DNA of 64,000 nucleotides from Pinirhizobacter soli (GTDB lineage: Bacteria > Pseudomonadota > Gammaproteobacteria > Xanthomonadales > Rhodanobacteraceae), in NCBI RefSeq assembly GCF_015905305.1, contig NZ_JADZLQ010000005.1, forward strand, positions 1-64,000, in the 5' to 3' direction. The translations under genes were made by a program, and so were the position numbers. Under the pieces are notes generated by a model. It made no database searches. It saw only the letters and a list, made by a program, of their open reading frames with translations, and had not been told where the DNA came from. This document shows, piece by piece, positions 16,183 to 26,118 of this stretch. Every line of letters starts with the position of its first letter. The first letter of the stretch is position 1.

Positions 16183-18933
16183 ATGCAATCCAGGAAGCTC
16201 CTGGCCGCCGCCATTGCGGCCGCCTTCTTCGTGCCGGCATTCGCGGCCGATACCGAACCCAAGACGCTGGAAACGGTCACCGTTACCGGCTCGCTGATTC
16301 CGCGAGCCGTGGTGGAAACCGCCACGCCAACCATCGAGATCACCGCTGCCGACATCCAGCGGCAGGGCTTCAAGACCGTCGCCGACGCTCTGCGGGCTTC
16401 TCCGCTGGCGTCCGGCGCCGTGCAGAATGCCCAGTCCAGTGGCTCCTTCACCCAGGGTGCGCAGTCGATCAGCCTGTTCGGGCTGGATCCGGGCTTCACC
16501 AAGATCCTGGTCGATGGCCATCCGCTGGCCAACTACCCGTTGCTCTACAACGGCCAGAGCAACTTCGTCGACATCTCCACCATCCCCACCTCGATCGTCG
16601 AGCGCATCGATATCGTGCCGGGCAACCAATCGGCCGTGTACGGCTCGGACGCCATTGCCGGCGTTGTGAATATCATCCTGAAGAAGAACGTCGACGGCTT
16701 CGACGTCAACTTCCGTGGCGGTGGCTATACCGACGGCGGTGGCGGCAACCAGCGCGTGCAGCTGACCGGCGGCCACTCCACCGATCGCTCGAAAACCGTC
16801 TTCAGTGTTGAGCTGGGTAACCAGGCGCCGATCTATGGCGCGGACCGCAAGCTCACCCGCTCTACCGCGTCCGATCCCTCGCGCAACGGCGCAGACCCGA
16901 TCGCCTCGCGGAATTTCCTCCGCCTGGCTTACGACGCCAACGGCCGCGGCTCGTACGTGGACCCGGGCGCCGAGGCGTGCGAGAACGTCTCATCGCTGTT
17001 CAACAACAGCACGTATTACGCCTATCGCCCGGGCTCGGGCTACTACTGCGGCAGCCAGGACGTCGGCCAGGCCACGCTTTCGAACAAGAAGCGTTCGGCC
17101 ACGGGTTACGTGTCGAGCTCGTTCAAGGTGAACGACCATCTGGAGCTGTATGGCAGCGGGCTGTATGGTTCCTCCAGCAACACGTCGATCGCCGGTTCCA
17201 ATTTCACCTTCTGGAGCGCCAACAACGGCGGCCGATTCATCGACCAGGGCACCGGCCAGCAGACGGTCGCCCAGCACGCACTGTCACCGGAAGAAACCGG
17301 CGGTTACGACCGCATCGGCGACCGCAACATCGGACAGCAGTACCAGGTGATCCTGGGCGCCCGCGGCAAGCTTGGCGATTCGGCGTGGGATTACGATGCC
17401 TATTACAACCGCTCGGCGTACTCACTGACCAACAAGCAGAACCGCCCGCTCGCCGGCCCGCTCGATGCGCTGTTCGAACAGCAGTTCATGGGCCCCCAGC
17501 TCGGTAACGATGCCACCACCGGCCTGCCGATCTACGCGCCGAACTGGGCGAACTTCTACCAGGCGGTAACCCCTGAGCAGTACATCGCCACACTCGGCCA
17601 GATCAACTCGGTGTCGCAGACCTGGACGCAGGACCTCAATGTCCAGCTCACCAATACATCGCTGGCCGCGCTGCCAGCCGGTGACATCGGCCTTGCCATC
17701 GTGGGCCAGGCTGGCAACGAACACTGGAGCAACCGCACAGACCTAGGCGTGGTCAACGGCGACTACTGGGGCCTCTCTGGCACGCAGGGCCACGGCAAGC
17801 GCCAGCACTATGCGCTGGCCGGCGAGCTGAGCGTGCCGATCACCGCGGAACTGCTGGCCAGCGCCGCCGTGCGTTACGACCGCTACCAGTGGACGGGCAA
17901 CGCCATCGGCCGACCCACCTACAAGCTGGCGTTCGAGTACCGCCCGATCGATACCCTGTTGCTGCGCGCCAACTACGCCACGGCGTTCCGCGCACCGGAC
18001 ATGGGTTACCTGTTCGCCGGGGATAGCGGCTATTTCACCGGCGCACCGGATTTCTACGGCTGCGAGACCTTCTATCCGGGCGAAGCACTGCGCGATTGCC
18101 CGGCGTACAACCAGTCCACCCCCGGCGTCCGTGCAGGAAACCCGGACCTGAAACCCATCACGGCCAAGTCCTATGGCGTAGGCGCGGTGTGGTCGCCCAC
18201 GCAGGACTTCAACCTGAGCCTGGATTACCTCTCCATCCGCATCGCGGACAAGGTGGAAGACCTCTCCGTCACCACCCTGTTCCGCAACGAGGCCGACTGC
18301 CGCACCGGACGCCAGGATGCCGGGTCAGCCACCTGCCAGGACGCCCTGTCGCGCATCACCCGTGATGCCACCGGTGCCGTCACCAACATCCGCAGCGGCC
18401 CGATCAACTCGTCCAATGAACGGGTGGATGCACTTACCGCGGGTGCGAACTACCGCATCGGCATGGGTGCAGCCGGCAACCTCCGGCTGGGCGCGTCGTA
18501 CAGCAACACGCTCAAGCACACGCTCCAGCAATACGCCGGGGAGTCCACGATCGACCTGCTGCGCGCACCGCAGTACTCCACCGACTTCAAGACCATCACC
18601 ACGGCTTCCGTGGGCTGGGACCGGGGCGACTGGTCGGCCACGCTATTCGGCAACCGCCGCGGCCGCACCCCGAACTACCTGGCGCAGGTGAACAACAGCT
18701 ATGCCGTGCCGGGTGCCGGCCATCTGGGTTCATGGACCACGTTCAACCTGAACATCGGTTACCAACTCCCTGACGATGCCAGCCTGAGCCTGGTGCTGAA
18801 CAACCTGCGCAACACCAAGCCGCCGATGGATCGCTCGTACTACTCGCTTCCGTATTTCAATGCGGATAATTACGACATCTACGGAAGATCCGTGTTCGTC
18901 GAGTTCAATTGGCATTTTGGCGGCAAGAAATAA
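16183..18933 (+). CDS. TonB-dependent receptor (plug-barrel, no N-terminal extension)
   Basis: Outer-membrane active transporter of 916 residues. A signal peptide ends near AFFVPAFA (residue about 22), followed at once by a TonB-box-like LETVTVTG. The plug has TPTIEITAADIQRQGFKTVADALRA and SAVYGSDAIAGVVNIILKK. The barrel ends with an aromatic-rich last strand (VFVEFNWHFGGKK). ATG at 16183 gives the signal peptide directly; an earlier in-frame start would spoil it. The ligand is unknown. It differs from the three receptors downstream, which carry an extra N-terminal domain. Confidence 0.93.
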   Translation: MQSRKLLAAAIAAAFFVPAFAADTEPKTLETVTVTGSLIPRAVVETATPTIEITAADIQRQGFKTVADALRASPLASGAVQNAQSSGSFTQGAQSISLFGLDPGFTKILVDGHPLANYPLLYNGQSNFVDISTIPTSIVERIDIVPGNQSAVYGSDAIAGVVNIILKKNVDGFDVNFRGGGYTDGGGGNQRVQLTGGHSTDRSKTVFSVELGNQAPIYGADRKLTRSTASDPSRNGADPIASRNFLRLAYDANGRGSYVDPGAEACENVSSLFNNSTYYAYRPGSGYYCGSQDVGQATLSNKKRSATGYVSSSFKVNDHLELYGSGLYGSSSNTSIAGSNFTFWSANNGGRFIDQGTGQQTVAQHALSPEETGGYDRIGDRNIGQQYQVILGARGKLGDSAWDYDAYYNRSAYSLTNKQNRPLAGPLDALFEQQFMGPQLGNDATTGLPIYAPNWANFYQAVTPEQYIATLGQINSVSQTWTQDLNVQLTNTSLAALPAGDIGLAIVGQAGNEHWSNRTDLGVVNGDYWGLSGTQGHGKRQHYALAGELSVPITAELLASAAVRYDRYQWTGNAIGRPTYKLAFEYRPIDTLLLRANYATAFRAPDMGYLFAGDSGYFTGAPDFYGCETFYPGEALRDCPAYNQSTPGVRAGNPDLKPITAKSYGVGAVWSPTQDFNLSLDYLSIRIADKVEDLSVTTLFRNEADCRTGRQDAGSATCQDALSRITRDATGAVTNIRSGPINSSNERVDALTAGANYRIGMGAAGNLRLGASYSNTLKHTLQQYAGESTIDLLRAPQYSTDFKTITTASVGWDRGDWSATLFGNRRGRTPNYLAQVNNSYAVPGAGHLGSWTTFNLNIGYQLPDDASLSLVLNNLRNTKPPMDRSYYSLPYFNADNYDIYGRSVFVEFNWHFGGKK

Positions 18934-18958
18934 CCGCAATATAAAACGATAATGTTCG

Positions 18959-18990
18959 AATAAGGGCGCCGTTTGGCGCCCTTATTTTTT
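18959..18990 (+). terminator. Intrinsic terminator after the first TonB-dependent receptor
   Basis: A perfect 12-bp stem (AATAAGGGCGCC with its complement), a GTTT loop, and a T run that continues from the stem. It separates this receptor from the Oar-like array. The rest of 18991-19208 is leader of the next receptor, with no gene seen. Confidence 0.93.
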
Positions 18991-19169
18991 GCGGATTTCG
19001 CAGTGTTTCGCGATTGTGAAGATGTCGTCATGCAAATGAAAAGCTCTGAAAGGAACGCGAAAGAAAACCAGTGGAAGGTTGCTAATCGGAATTTAACAAG
19101 CAGCCTTGGCTTTTCTTAACGCCAAAGCCCGCAACGAAGGGGAGCACTCGTTGCTGGTGATAGTTCGAT

Positions 19170-19182
19170 TGCATGGATGCGT
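19170..19182 (+). repeat. Leader repeat shared by two receptor genes (copy 1)
   Basis: TGCATGGATGCGT occurs here, ending 26 bases before the ATG of the first Oar-like receptor, and again at 26330-26342, ending 25 bases before the third one. It contains the small palindrome GCAT-GG-ATGC. Function unknown. Confidence 0.5.
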
Positions 19183-19208
19183 TTGCCAATACTTGTCCGG
19201 AGATGCAC

Positions 19209-22200
19209 ATGTCCTTGGGGAATAACCACCGCAGCCGTCGCGCGCTTGCGCGTCGCTCGCTTACGCTCGCCGTTGTCACGGCGCTTTCGCTGGGCGCCGC
19301 GGCGCCCGTATTCGCACAGTCCACCACGGGTTCTATCTATGGTGACGCGCCCGCAGGCGCCAACGAAACGGTAACCCTGACGAACTCGTCGGGTCTTAGC
19401 CGCACGATCACCGTGGGTGCCGACGGCCGTTTCGCGGCCAGCTCGCTGCCGCTGGGTACCTACACGGTGGCTCTGCTGCGTGATGGCTCCACGGTCGATA
19501 CCCGCAACAACATCACGCTGTCTGCCGGTGGTGCCACCCAGGTGTCCTTCAACGCTGGTGCCAACGCCGCCGGCGCCACGGAACTGGGCGCCATGCAGGT
19601 CACTGCCAATGCCCTGCCCGCGATCGACGTGAGCCAGGTGGATTCCCGTACCACCATCACTTCGCAGCAGCTGGCCAAACTGCCGCTGCAGCGTAGCGCC
19701 GAGGCCATCGCTACCTTGGCCCCCGGTGTTAACTCCGGCACATCGCTGCTCACCGGTGAGGGCGGCCAGGTGCTGAACTCGTTCGGTGGTTCATCGATCG
19801 CCGAGAACGCGTATTACATCAACGGCTTCAACACCACCGATCCGCTGCGCAACTTCGGCGGCCTGACCCTCCCGTACGGCGCCATCGATCAGGAACAGGT
19901 GCTTACCGGTGGTTACGGCGCCCAGTACGGCCGTTCCGACGGCGGCGTGATCAGCCAGGTCGGCAAGCGCGGTACCAACGAATGGCACTTCGGTGCGCAG
20001 GTGTTGTTCACGCCCAAGTCCCTCGAGTCGAACCCCAAGAACATCTATTACCCGGTTGGCCCGCAGTACGCCTCTGCTGACGACGGCGGTCGCCAGGGTC
20101 AGCTGTTCCGCTATCGCAACAACAACAAGGACACCACCGAGACGGTAGACGGCTACTTCGGCGGCCCGTTGATCAAGGACAAGTTGTTCGTCTTCGGCGC
20201 AGTCGAGGCCGAGCGCCGCGTGGACGGCCGCAACACCGGCTCGTCCGACACCGGCCTTGACCAGACCTATAGCTACACCGATCCGAAGTGGTACGCGAAG
20301 GTCGACTGGAACATCACCGACAACAACATCCTGGAATTCACCGGCGCGTCGCAGAAGACCGAATACGACCCGCAGGCCTATACCTATTCCTACCCGGTGG
20401 GCAGCCCGAAGGGCCAGCGTGACCAGTACATCGGCAAGGGCATTGCCACCAAGCAGGGCGCCGACGTCGGCATCCTGAAGTACACCGGCTACATCACCGA
20501 CGACATCACCATCGACGCCCTTTTCGGCAAGATGAAGCAGACGGACGTCACCACGATCGCTCCGGGCGCTGCCAACCTGATCATCGGCGCGGCAAATCAG
20601 AACCCGGCGTTCACTGGCGGTAACTCGATCACCGGCACGTCGGTGGCCACCAGCACGGTGGACAACCCGAATATCGTCGACAAGACGCGCAATGCCCGCT
20701 TCGATGTCAACTGGAAGGTCGGCTCGCACTCGATCACGGCCGGTATGGACAACATGGACATCCAGTCCATCAATGCCGGTTCGGAGTATCCGGGTGGTTA
20801 TGCATGGAGTTACGGCAGTGGCGACCCGAACACGCCGATCATTACCCAGCCGGGTGAAGGCGTCGGCGCCCCGGGCGGCGACGGTTACTACGTCTCCAAG
20901 ACCATCTTCCAGACCTTCGCCCCGTCGGTGCGCGTGAAGCAGCGTGCGCAGTTCGTCCAGGACGAATGGCAGGTGACCGACCGCGTGCTGCTGTCGATCG
21001 GCGTGCGCAACGACCAGTTCACCAACTACAACCCGAACGGTGCGGCTTACATCCGCCTGACCCGCCCGAACCTGTCGCCCCGCCTGGGTGCCAGCTGGGA
21101 CGTGTTCGGCGACTCCAGCATGAAGGTGTATGCCAATGCTGGTCGCTACTACCTGGATGAGCCCTCCAACGTCGCCGTTCGCGGTGCCGCGGGTTCGGTG
21201 TTCACCAACCAGTACTACACCTACACCGGTATCGATCCGACCACCGGCGCTCCCACGGGCCTGACGCAGATTCCGCAGGACCGTTATCCGGGCGTGTCGG
21301 CCAACCTCGAGTTCGGCACCCCACCTGACCCGAAGCAGGTGACCAGCAAGAACGTTTCGGCTGAGTATCAGGACGAGTACATCGCCGGTATCGACAAGTC
21401 GTTCGACATGTTCGGCGACAAGTGGACGGCCGGCGCCAAGGGCATCTGGCGCAAGCTGCGTAACGACCTTGACGACGTGTGCGACACCGCCGTGTTCGGC
21501 GCCGAGGGCGTAGCCCAGGGCTTCGACGAAGCCGCGGCCGAAGGCCAGGGTTGCTACATCATGAACCCGGGCAAGAACTCCACGTTCAATGTTCCGCGCG
21601 GCGACGGCACCTACGGCACGATGACCATTCCCTGGTCGGCCTTTGACATGCCGGACCTGAAGCGCAAGTACGCCGCCCTCAACATGTACTTGGAGCATCC
21701 GTACGACGGCAAGTGGTACGGCCGCCTGGACTACACCTGGTCGCACAGCTTCGGTAACACAGAAGGTTCGGTGCGTTCGGACATCGGCCAGAACGACGTG
21801 TCGCAGACCGAAGACTGGGATAACTCGGGCGTGATGCAGTATGCGAACGGTGATCAGGCAAACGATCGTCGCCACCAGATCAAGGCGATTGGTTACTACC
21901 AGATCACGCCGGAATGGCTGGTCGGTGCCACTGTGCAGGTGCTCTCGGGTACGCCGAAGACGTGCCTGGGTTACCTCGGACCCCAGCAGGACGACCCGTT
22001 CGGCTATGGCGTGGCTTACCACTACTGCGGACCGGCCGGCACGGCTGCGCCTCCGGGCAAGACGGGTCGTACCCCGTGGACGGAAATCTTCAGCCTGAAC
22101 GCCGAATACCGTCCGGACTTCGCCGACCACAAGCTGGCCTTCAACGTGCTGGTCTACAACCTGTTCAACCAGCAGCGCCCGACCCAGTTCGACAACACGT

Positions 22201-22298
22201 CGGAATCCGGCCCGGGTGTCCCGTCGCCGAACTTCTTCCTGCCGTTGTCCTACGAGACCCCGCGCTACGTGCAGTTCGGCGTCACCTACGACTTCTAA
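19209..22298 (+). CDS. Oar-like TonB-dependent receptor 1
   Basis: Outer-membrane receptor of 1029 residues. After a signal peptide (cleavage near AAPVFAQ) comes a carboxypeptidase-regulatory-like beta-sandwich (about 35-125; TGSIYGDAPAGANETV, LPLGTYTVALLRDG). A plug follows with FGGSSIAENAYYINGFNTTDPL and YGAQYGRSDGGVISQVGKRGTN, then a large barrel ending in FGVTYDF with the terminal Phe needed for Bam assembly. ATG at 19209 has GGAG 6 bases upstream; ATGs at 19173 and 19203 are alternatives. It is a close paralogue of the next gene. The substrate is unknown; the class is often linked to peptides or glycans. Confidence 0.93.
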   Translation: MSLGNNHRSRRALARRSLTLAVVTALSLGAAAPVFAQSTTGSIYGDAPAGANETVTLTNSSGLSRTITVGADGRFAASSLPLGTYTVALLRDGSTVDTRNNITLSAGGATQVSFNAGANAAGATELGAMQVTANALPAIDVSQVDSRTTITSQQLAKLPLQRSAEAIATLAPGVNSGTSLLTGEGGQVLNSFGGSSIAENAYYINGFNTTDPLRNFGGLTLPYGAIDQEQVLTGGYGAQYGRSDGGVISQVGKRGTNEWHFGAQVLFTPKSLESNPKNIYYPVGPQYASADDGGRQGQLFRYRNNNKDTTETVDGYFGGPLIKDKLFVFGAVEAERRVDGRNTGSSDTGLDQTYSYTDPKWYAKVDWNITDNNILEFTGASQKTEYDPQAYTYSYPVGSPKGQRDQYIGKGIATKQGADVGILKYTGYITDDITIDALFGKMKQTDVTTIAPGAANLIIGAANQNPAFTGGNSITGTSVATSTVDNPNIVDKTRNARFDVNWKVGSHSITAGMDNMDIQSINAGSEYPGGYAWSYGSGDPNTPIITQPGEGVGAPGGDGYYVSKTIFQTFAPSVRVKQRAQFVQDEWQVTDRVLLSIGVRNDQFTNYNPNGAAYIRLTRPNLSPRLGASWDVFGDSSMKVYANAGRYYLDEPSNVAVRGAAGSVFTNQYYTYTGIDPTTGAPTGLTQIPQDRYPGVSANLEFGTPPDPKQVTSKNVSAEYQDEYIAGIDKSFDMFGDKWTAGAKGIWRKLRNDLDDVCDTAVFGAEGVAQGFDEAAAEGQGCYIMNPGKNSTFNVPRGDGTYGTMTIPWSAFDMPDLKRKYAALNMYLEHPYDGKWYGRLDYTWSHSFGNTEGSVRSDIGQNDVSQTEDWDNSGVMQYANGDQANDRRHQIKAIGYYQITPEWLVGATVQVLSGTPKTCLGYLGPQQDDPFGYGVAYHYCGPAGTAAPPGKTGRTPWTEIFSLNAEYRPDFADHKLAFNVLVYNLFNQQRPTQFDNTSESGPGVPSPNFFLPLSYETPRYVQFGVTYDF

Positions 22299-22309
22299 GC
22301 TTCATAGCC

Positions 22310-22399
22310 ATAACTAGAAACAGCGGCGGCCTTTCCCGAGGCCGCTGCGAAAAGCATCCCCAGACTCATGCCGAGGCCCTTTGGCCTCGGCTTTTTTTT
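22310..22399 (+). terminator. Receptor 3' UTR module, copy A (two hairpins)
   Basis: The order is ATAACTAGAAA (22310-22320), a first hairpin (CAGCGGC with GCCGCTG around a TTTCCCGA-containing loop), a CATCCCCAGA linker, then an intrinsic terminator (GCCGAGGCC-CTTT-GGCCTCGGC plus eight T, 22370-22399). The same arrangement follows the other two Oar-like receptor genes. Confidence 0.85.
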
Positions 22400-22661
22400 G
22401 CGGCTTTCTTTTTGAAGTAGCCCCAATCCACATAAACTTGTCCTACAGCACTAACTTGCGGCGCAGAAATTTTCCAACTTAGCGAGGCATTCTCAAAAAT
22501 ATGCCGGGGCCCAAGACCGGCTCCAGCTTTTTGGCCTTGACTCGTCCGAACCTTGACCCAGGTGCTTGGATCAATTGCTCAAAGGTTAGTCCATCCACAC
22601 ATACACTGGAGGACGGCCGCATACGTAACCTTTCGGTTGCAGGGTGTAGCAGGTCTATACC
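22400..22661 (+). pseudogene. Possible remnant of a deleted Oar-like receptor gene
   Basis: No intact gene is present in this stretch. A leader-like part (about 22440-22500, starting GTCCTACAGCACTAACTT) resembles the leader of the third receptor (GTCCTAGGCAGTATTT). Bases 22531-22572 encode LALTRPNLDPGAWI, close to LTRPNLSPRLGASW of the intact paralogues. A decayed copy of the receptor 3' module follows. Together these fit a receptor unit reduced by deletion. The coding match is short, so chance cannot be excluded. Confidence 0.4.
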
Positions 22662-22746
22662 CGTAACTAGAAATGCCGCGCCTTTCCAGGGGCGCAGGTA
22701 GGAGCATCGTCGGATTCCTGCCGAGGCCCTTCGACTTCGTTTTTTG
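22662..22746 (+). repeat. Decayed receptor 3' UTR module, copy A2
   Basis: GTAACTAGAAA is followed by a G+C-rich hairpin (GCGCC...GGCGC), GGAGCATCGTCGGA, and GCCGAGGCCCTT, which is identical to copy A. The second terminator arm has degenerated (CGACTTCG instead of GGCCTCGGC), while the T run remains. It is not next to any intact receptor stop codon. Confidence 0.65.
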
Positions 22747-22927
22747 TTGCGCTTGATTTAGTTGATCGTAATTATTTCTGTTAGGAACAATTCTTATAAG
22801 AACGTTTCCTATTTTGTTGCGATTTCATTAAGCAAGAAAGATTCACGAAAGGCTTAACCTACGATCGTGCTCCTGCCGATTTTGAACATCGATTTTCCGC
22901 AGAACGCGGTTTTTAGGGGACAACCTG

Positions 22928-25900
22928 ATGTACTACCGTCACAGCGCACTTGTGCGCCGTTCGTTAAGTATTGCCGTCGTTGCAGCCCTTGCAGCTGGCA
23001 CTTCCACCACCGCCCTTGCCCAGGCCACCACCGGCACGATCTACGGTGATGCCCCGGCAGCGGCCAACGAAACCGTCCTGATCGAAAGCAGCAGCGGCGT
23101 CAGCCGCACTGTGCAAGTGGACGAGCGCGGGCGTTATTCAGCAGGCTCGCTGCCGCTGGGCACGTACTCCGTTACCCTTCTTCGCGATGGGGCCACGGTC
23201 GATTCGCGTAAGAACGTCACCCTGACCCTTGGCGGCGGCACGCAGGTGTCGTTCTCCCCGGCATCGTCCTCGTCCACCACTAACCTGAGCTCGGTTGAGG
23301 TTACGGCCAACGCCCTGCCGGCAATCGACGTGACCCAGGTGGACTCGCGCACCACGATCACCGCCGACCAGCTAGCGCGACTGCCGCTGCAGCGTAGCGC
23401 CGAAGCCGTCGCCACCCTGGCGCCCGGAGTTAACCGCGGTAGCTCGTACTTCACCAGCCCGACGGGCCAGGTGCTCAATTCCTTCGGCGGTTCGTCCATC
23501 GCCGAGAACGCTTACTACATCAACGGTTTCAACACGTCTGACCCGCTGAAGAACTTCGGCGGCCTGACTCTCCCCTACGGCGCCATCGACCAGGAGCAGG
23601 TGCTCACGGGTGGTTACGGCGCACAGTACGGCCGTTCCGACGGCGGCGTGATCAGCCAGGTCGGTAAGCGCGGTACGAACGAATGGCACTTCGGCGCGCA
23701 GATCCTCTTCCAGCCCAAGGTGACCAACGCGAACCCGAAGAACACCTACTATCCCTCCGGCCCACAATACCTGGCCGCGGCCGATGGCGGAGCGCAGGGC
23801 GAGGAATACGCCTATCGCAACCAGAACAAATCGTCCACGGAAGTCGTGGATGCCTACTTCGGCGGCCCGCTGATCAAGGACAAGCTCTTCATCTTCGGCG
23901 CTGTCGAGGCCGAGCGCCAGGTCAACGGCAAGCAGATTGAAAGCTCGCAGGTTAATCAGGCCGAGCATTACAGCTACAACGATCCGAAGTACTACGCCAA
24001 GCTGGACTGGAACATCACGGACAACAATATCCTTGAGTTCACCACCGCGTCGAACAAGACCGAATACACCAACCAAGTGTACAACTACACCTACCCGGAT
24101 ATCGGCAGCAAGAAGGACAAGGGCCAGTTCGGGGATTATCTCGGACCAGGTACCTACACCAATGACGGCGCGCGTGTCGCGATCGCCAAGTACACCGGCT
24201 ATATCACCGATGACATCACCGTCGACGTGCTTTACGGCAAGATGCTTCAGACCGACTATAGCCGTACCGCCGGCGGCCCCGACGCCCCGGTGCTACGCGC
24301 GCAGAACCAGGATCCGGCACTCAACGGCGGAGTCGAGAATGTCGGCCCGCAGACCACGCGTACCACCGTGTCAAACCCAGCCGCCCAGGATCGTACGCGT
24401 AACTTGCGTCTTGACTTGAACTGGAAGCTCGGCGCCCATTCGATCACCGCCGGTATCGACAACCTCGACACGTCCTCGATGAACATCGGCGACACGTTCC
24501 CTGGCCCGGGTTATGCCTGGGTGTACGGCCACGGCGATCCGAATACGCCGATCAGCACCCTCGGTGGCCAGGAGGTAGCGGCACCCGGTGGCAACGGTTA
24601 TTACGTGTCCCAGGAGATCTACACCACGGGCGCAAAGAAGGTGCGGGTAAAGCAGCGCGCCGAGTTCGTGCAGGACGAGTGGCAGGTGACCGACCGGTTG
24701 CTGCTGTCCATCGGCTTGCGCAATGACCAGTTCACCAACTACAACCCGGACTCGCAGCCGTACATCCGGCTTACCCGTCCGAACCTGTCGCCACGTCTTG
24801 GCGCCAGTTGGGATGTATTGGGCGATTCGAGCTTGAAGGTATACGCCAACGCTGGCCGGTACTACCTGGATGAGCCTACCAATGTCGCCATTCGCGGCGC
24901 GGCGGGCAGCGTCTTTACCAACCAGTATTTCACCTACACCGGCATCGATCCGGCCACGGGCGCCCCGACGGGCCTGACGCAGATTCCTCAGGGCCATTAT
25001 CCGGGTGTGTCGGCCAACAACGAGTTTGGCGTGCCGCCGAACCCGAAGACGGTGACCAGCAAGGACGTTTCGGCCGAATACCAGGATGAGTACATCGCGG
25101 GCCTCGACAAGGCCTTTGAGATGATGGGCGGTAAGTGGACGGCCGGTACCAAGTTCACCTACCGCAAACTGCGTAACGACCTGGACGATGTCTGCGACGG
25201 CGCCACGTTCTCGGCCGTGGGCGCGGCCCAGGGCTTTGATCCGGACCTCGCGCTGGGCTCAGGTTGCTACATCATGAACCCGGGCAAGACGCAGAAGTTC
25301 AACGTATCCAATGGCGATGGCACCTTTGGCACGATGACGGTGCCGTGGTCCGCCTTTGGCATGCCGGACCTCAAGCGTAAGTACACCGCACTTGATTCCT
25401 ATCTGGAGCATCCGTTTGACGGCAAGTGGTACGGCCGCATCGATTACACGCTTGCCCATAGCTTCGGCAACACTGAAGGCTCGGTACGTTCGGACATCGG
25501 CCAGACCGATGTGGCTCAGACCGAAGACTGGGACAACGCTGGCGTGATGGTGAACACCAACGGCGACCAGGCCAATGACCGCCGTCACCAGATCAAGTTC
25601 ACCGGTTACTGGCAGCTCACGCCTGAATGGCTGGTCGGCGGTAACGCTCAGCTGCTTTCAGGTACGCCCAAGGTCTGCCAGAGCTTCTTCGGCCCCGAGC
25701 AATCCGATCCATACGGCTATGCCGACGCCTACCATTTCTGCGGCCCGGAGGGCCGTCCGGCAACGCCGGGTAAGGTGGGGCGTACCCCGTGGCAGGAAAT
25801 CGTAAGCCTCAACGCGCAGTACCGCCCGGCGTTCGCCGATCACAAGTTGGCCTTCAGCCTGCTGGTCTACAACGTGCTCAACCAGCAGCGTACAACCCAG

Positions 25901-26011
25901 TTCACCACCACGTCGGTATCGGGGCCGGGCCAGCTGTCGCCTGACTACCAGCTGCCTATTTCCTACGAAACGCCACGCTTCCTACAGTTTGGCATCAGCT
26001 ACGACTTCTGA
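22928..26011 (+). CDS. Oar-like TonB-dependent receptor 2
   Basis: Outer-membrane receptor of 1027 residues, strongly similar to receptor 1 along its whole length. Signal peptide ends near TTALAQA; the carboxypeptidase-regulatory-like domain has TGTIYGDAPAAANETV; the plug has FGGSSIAENAYYINGFNTSDPLKNFGGLTLPYG; the barrel ends FGISYDF. Many plug segments are identical to receptor 1, while extracellular loops (for example around 375-400) differ, as expected for duplication followed by change of ligand. ATG at 22928 has AGGGG upstream. Its A+T-rich leader (22747-22927) is probably the promoter region. Confidence 0.93.
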   Translation: MYYRHSALVRRSLSIAVVAALAAGTSTTALAQATTGTIYGDAPAAANETVLIESSSGVSRTVQVDERGRYSAGSLPLGTYSVTLLRDGATVDSRKNVTLTLGGGTQVSFSPASSSSTTNLSSVEVTANALPAIDVTQVDSRTTITADQLARLPLQRSAEAVATLAPGVNRGSSYFTSPTGQVLNSFGGSSIAENAYYINGFNTSDPLKNFGGLTLPYGAIDQEQVLTGGYGAQYGRSDGGVISQVGKRGTNEWHFGAQILFQPKVTNANPKNTYYPSGPQYLAAADGGAQGEEYAYRNQNKSSTEVVDAYFGGPLIKDKLFIFGAVEAERQVNGKQIESSQVNQAEHYSYNDPKYYAKLDWNITDNNILEFTTASNKTEYTNQVYNYTYPDIGSKKDKGQFGDYLGPGTYTNDGARVAIAKYTGYITDDITVDVLYGKMLQTDYSRTAGGPDAPVLRAQNQDPALNGGVENVGPQTTRTTVSNPAAQDRTRNLRLDLNWKLGAHSITAGIDNLDTSSMNIGDTFPGPGYAWVYGHGDPNTPISTLGGQEVAAPGGNGYYVSQEIYTTGAKKVRVKQRAEFVQDEWQVTDRLLLSIGLRNDQFTNYNPDSQPYIRLTRPNLSPRLGASWDVLGDSSLKVYANAGRYYLDEPTNVAIRGAAGSVFTNQYFTYTGIDPATGAPTGLTQIPQGHYPGVSANNEFGVPPNPKTVTSKDVSAEYQDEYIAGLDKAFEMMGGKWTAGTKFTYRKLRNDLDDVCDGATFSAVGAAQGFDPDLALGSGCYIMNPGKTQKFNVSNGDGTFGTMTVPWSAFGMPDLKRKYTALDSYLEHPFDGKWYGRIDYTLAHSFGNTEGSVRSDIGQTDVAQTEDWDNAGVMVNTNGDQANDRRHQIKFTGYWQLTPEWLVGGNAQLLSGTPKVCQSFFGPEQSDPYGYADAYHFCGPEGRPATPGKVGRTPWQEIVSLNAQYRPAFADHKLAFSLLVYNVLNQQRTTQFTTTSVSGPGQLSPDYQLPISYETPRFLQFGISYDF

Positions 26012-26027
26012 TTAATTACGATCGGAT

Positions 26028-26118
26028 ATAACTAGAAAAACCCGGCGACTGTTCCCGCAGTCGCCATGCATTCCCCGGACTAGGCCATCGCTCACCAAGG
26101 GCGATGGCCTTTTTTTTT
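26028..26118 (+). terminator. Receptor 3' UTR module, copy B
   Basis: ATAACTAGAAA (26028) is followed by a perfect 8-bp hairpin with loop TTCCCG (26044-26065), the linker ATGCATTCCCCGGA, and an intrinsic terminator (GGCCATCGC with GCGATGGCC, nine T, 26083-26118). The first-hairpin loop is identical to copy C. Confidence 0.9.

Noticed and set aside
19791-22130. A 779-codon open frame on the minus strand opposite receptor 1
   Set aside because: It is a shadow of the G+C-rich receptor coding frame: Val/Arg/Ala/Gly/His-rich composition, no ribosome site, no family motifs. The same holds for long antisense frames opposite rmuC (11936-13879), the RND gene (52000-54147) and the MATE gene (40551-42155).
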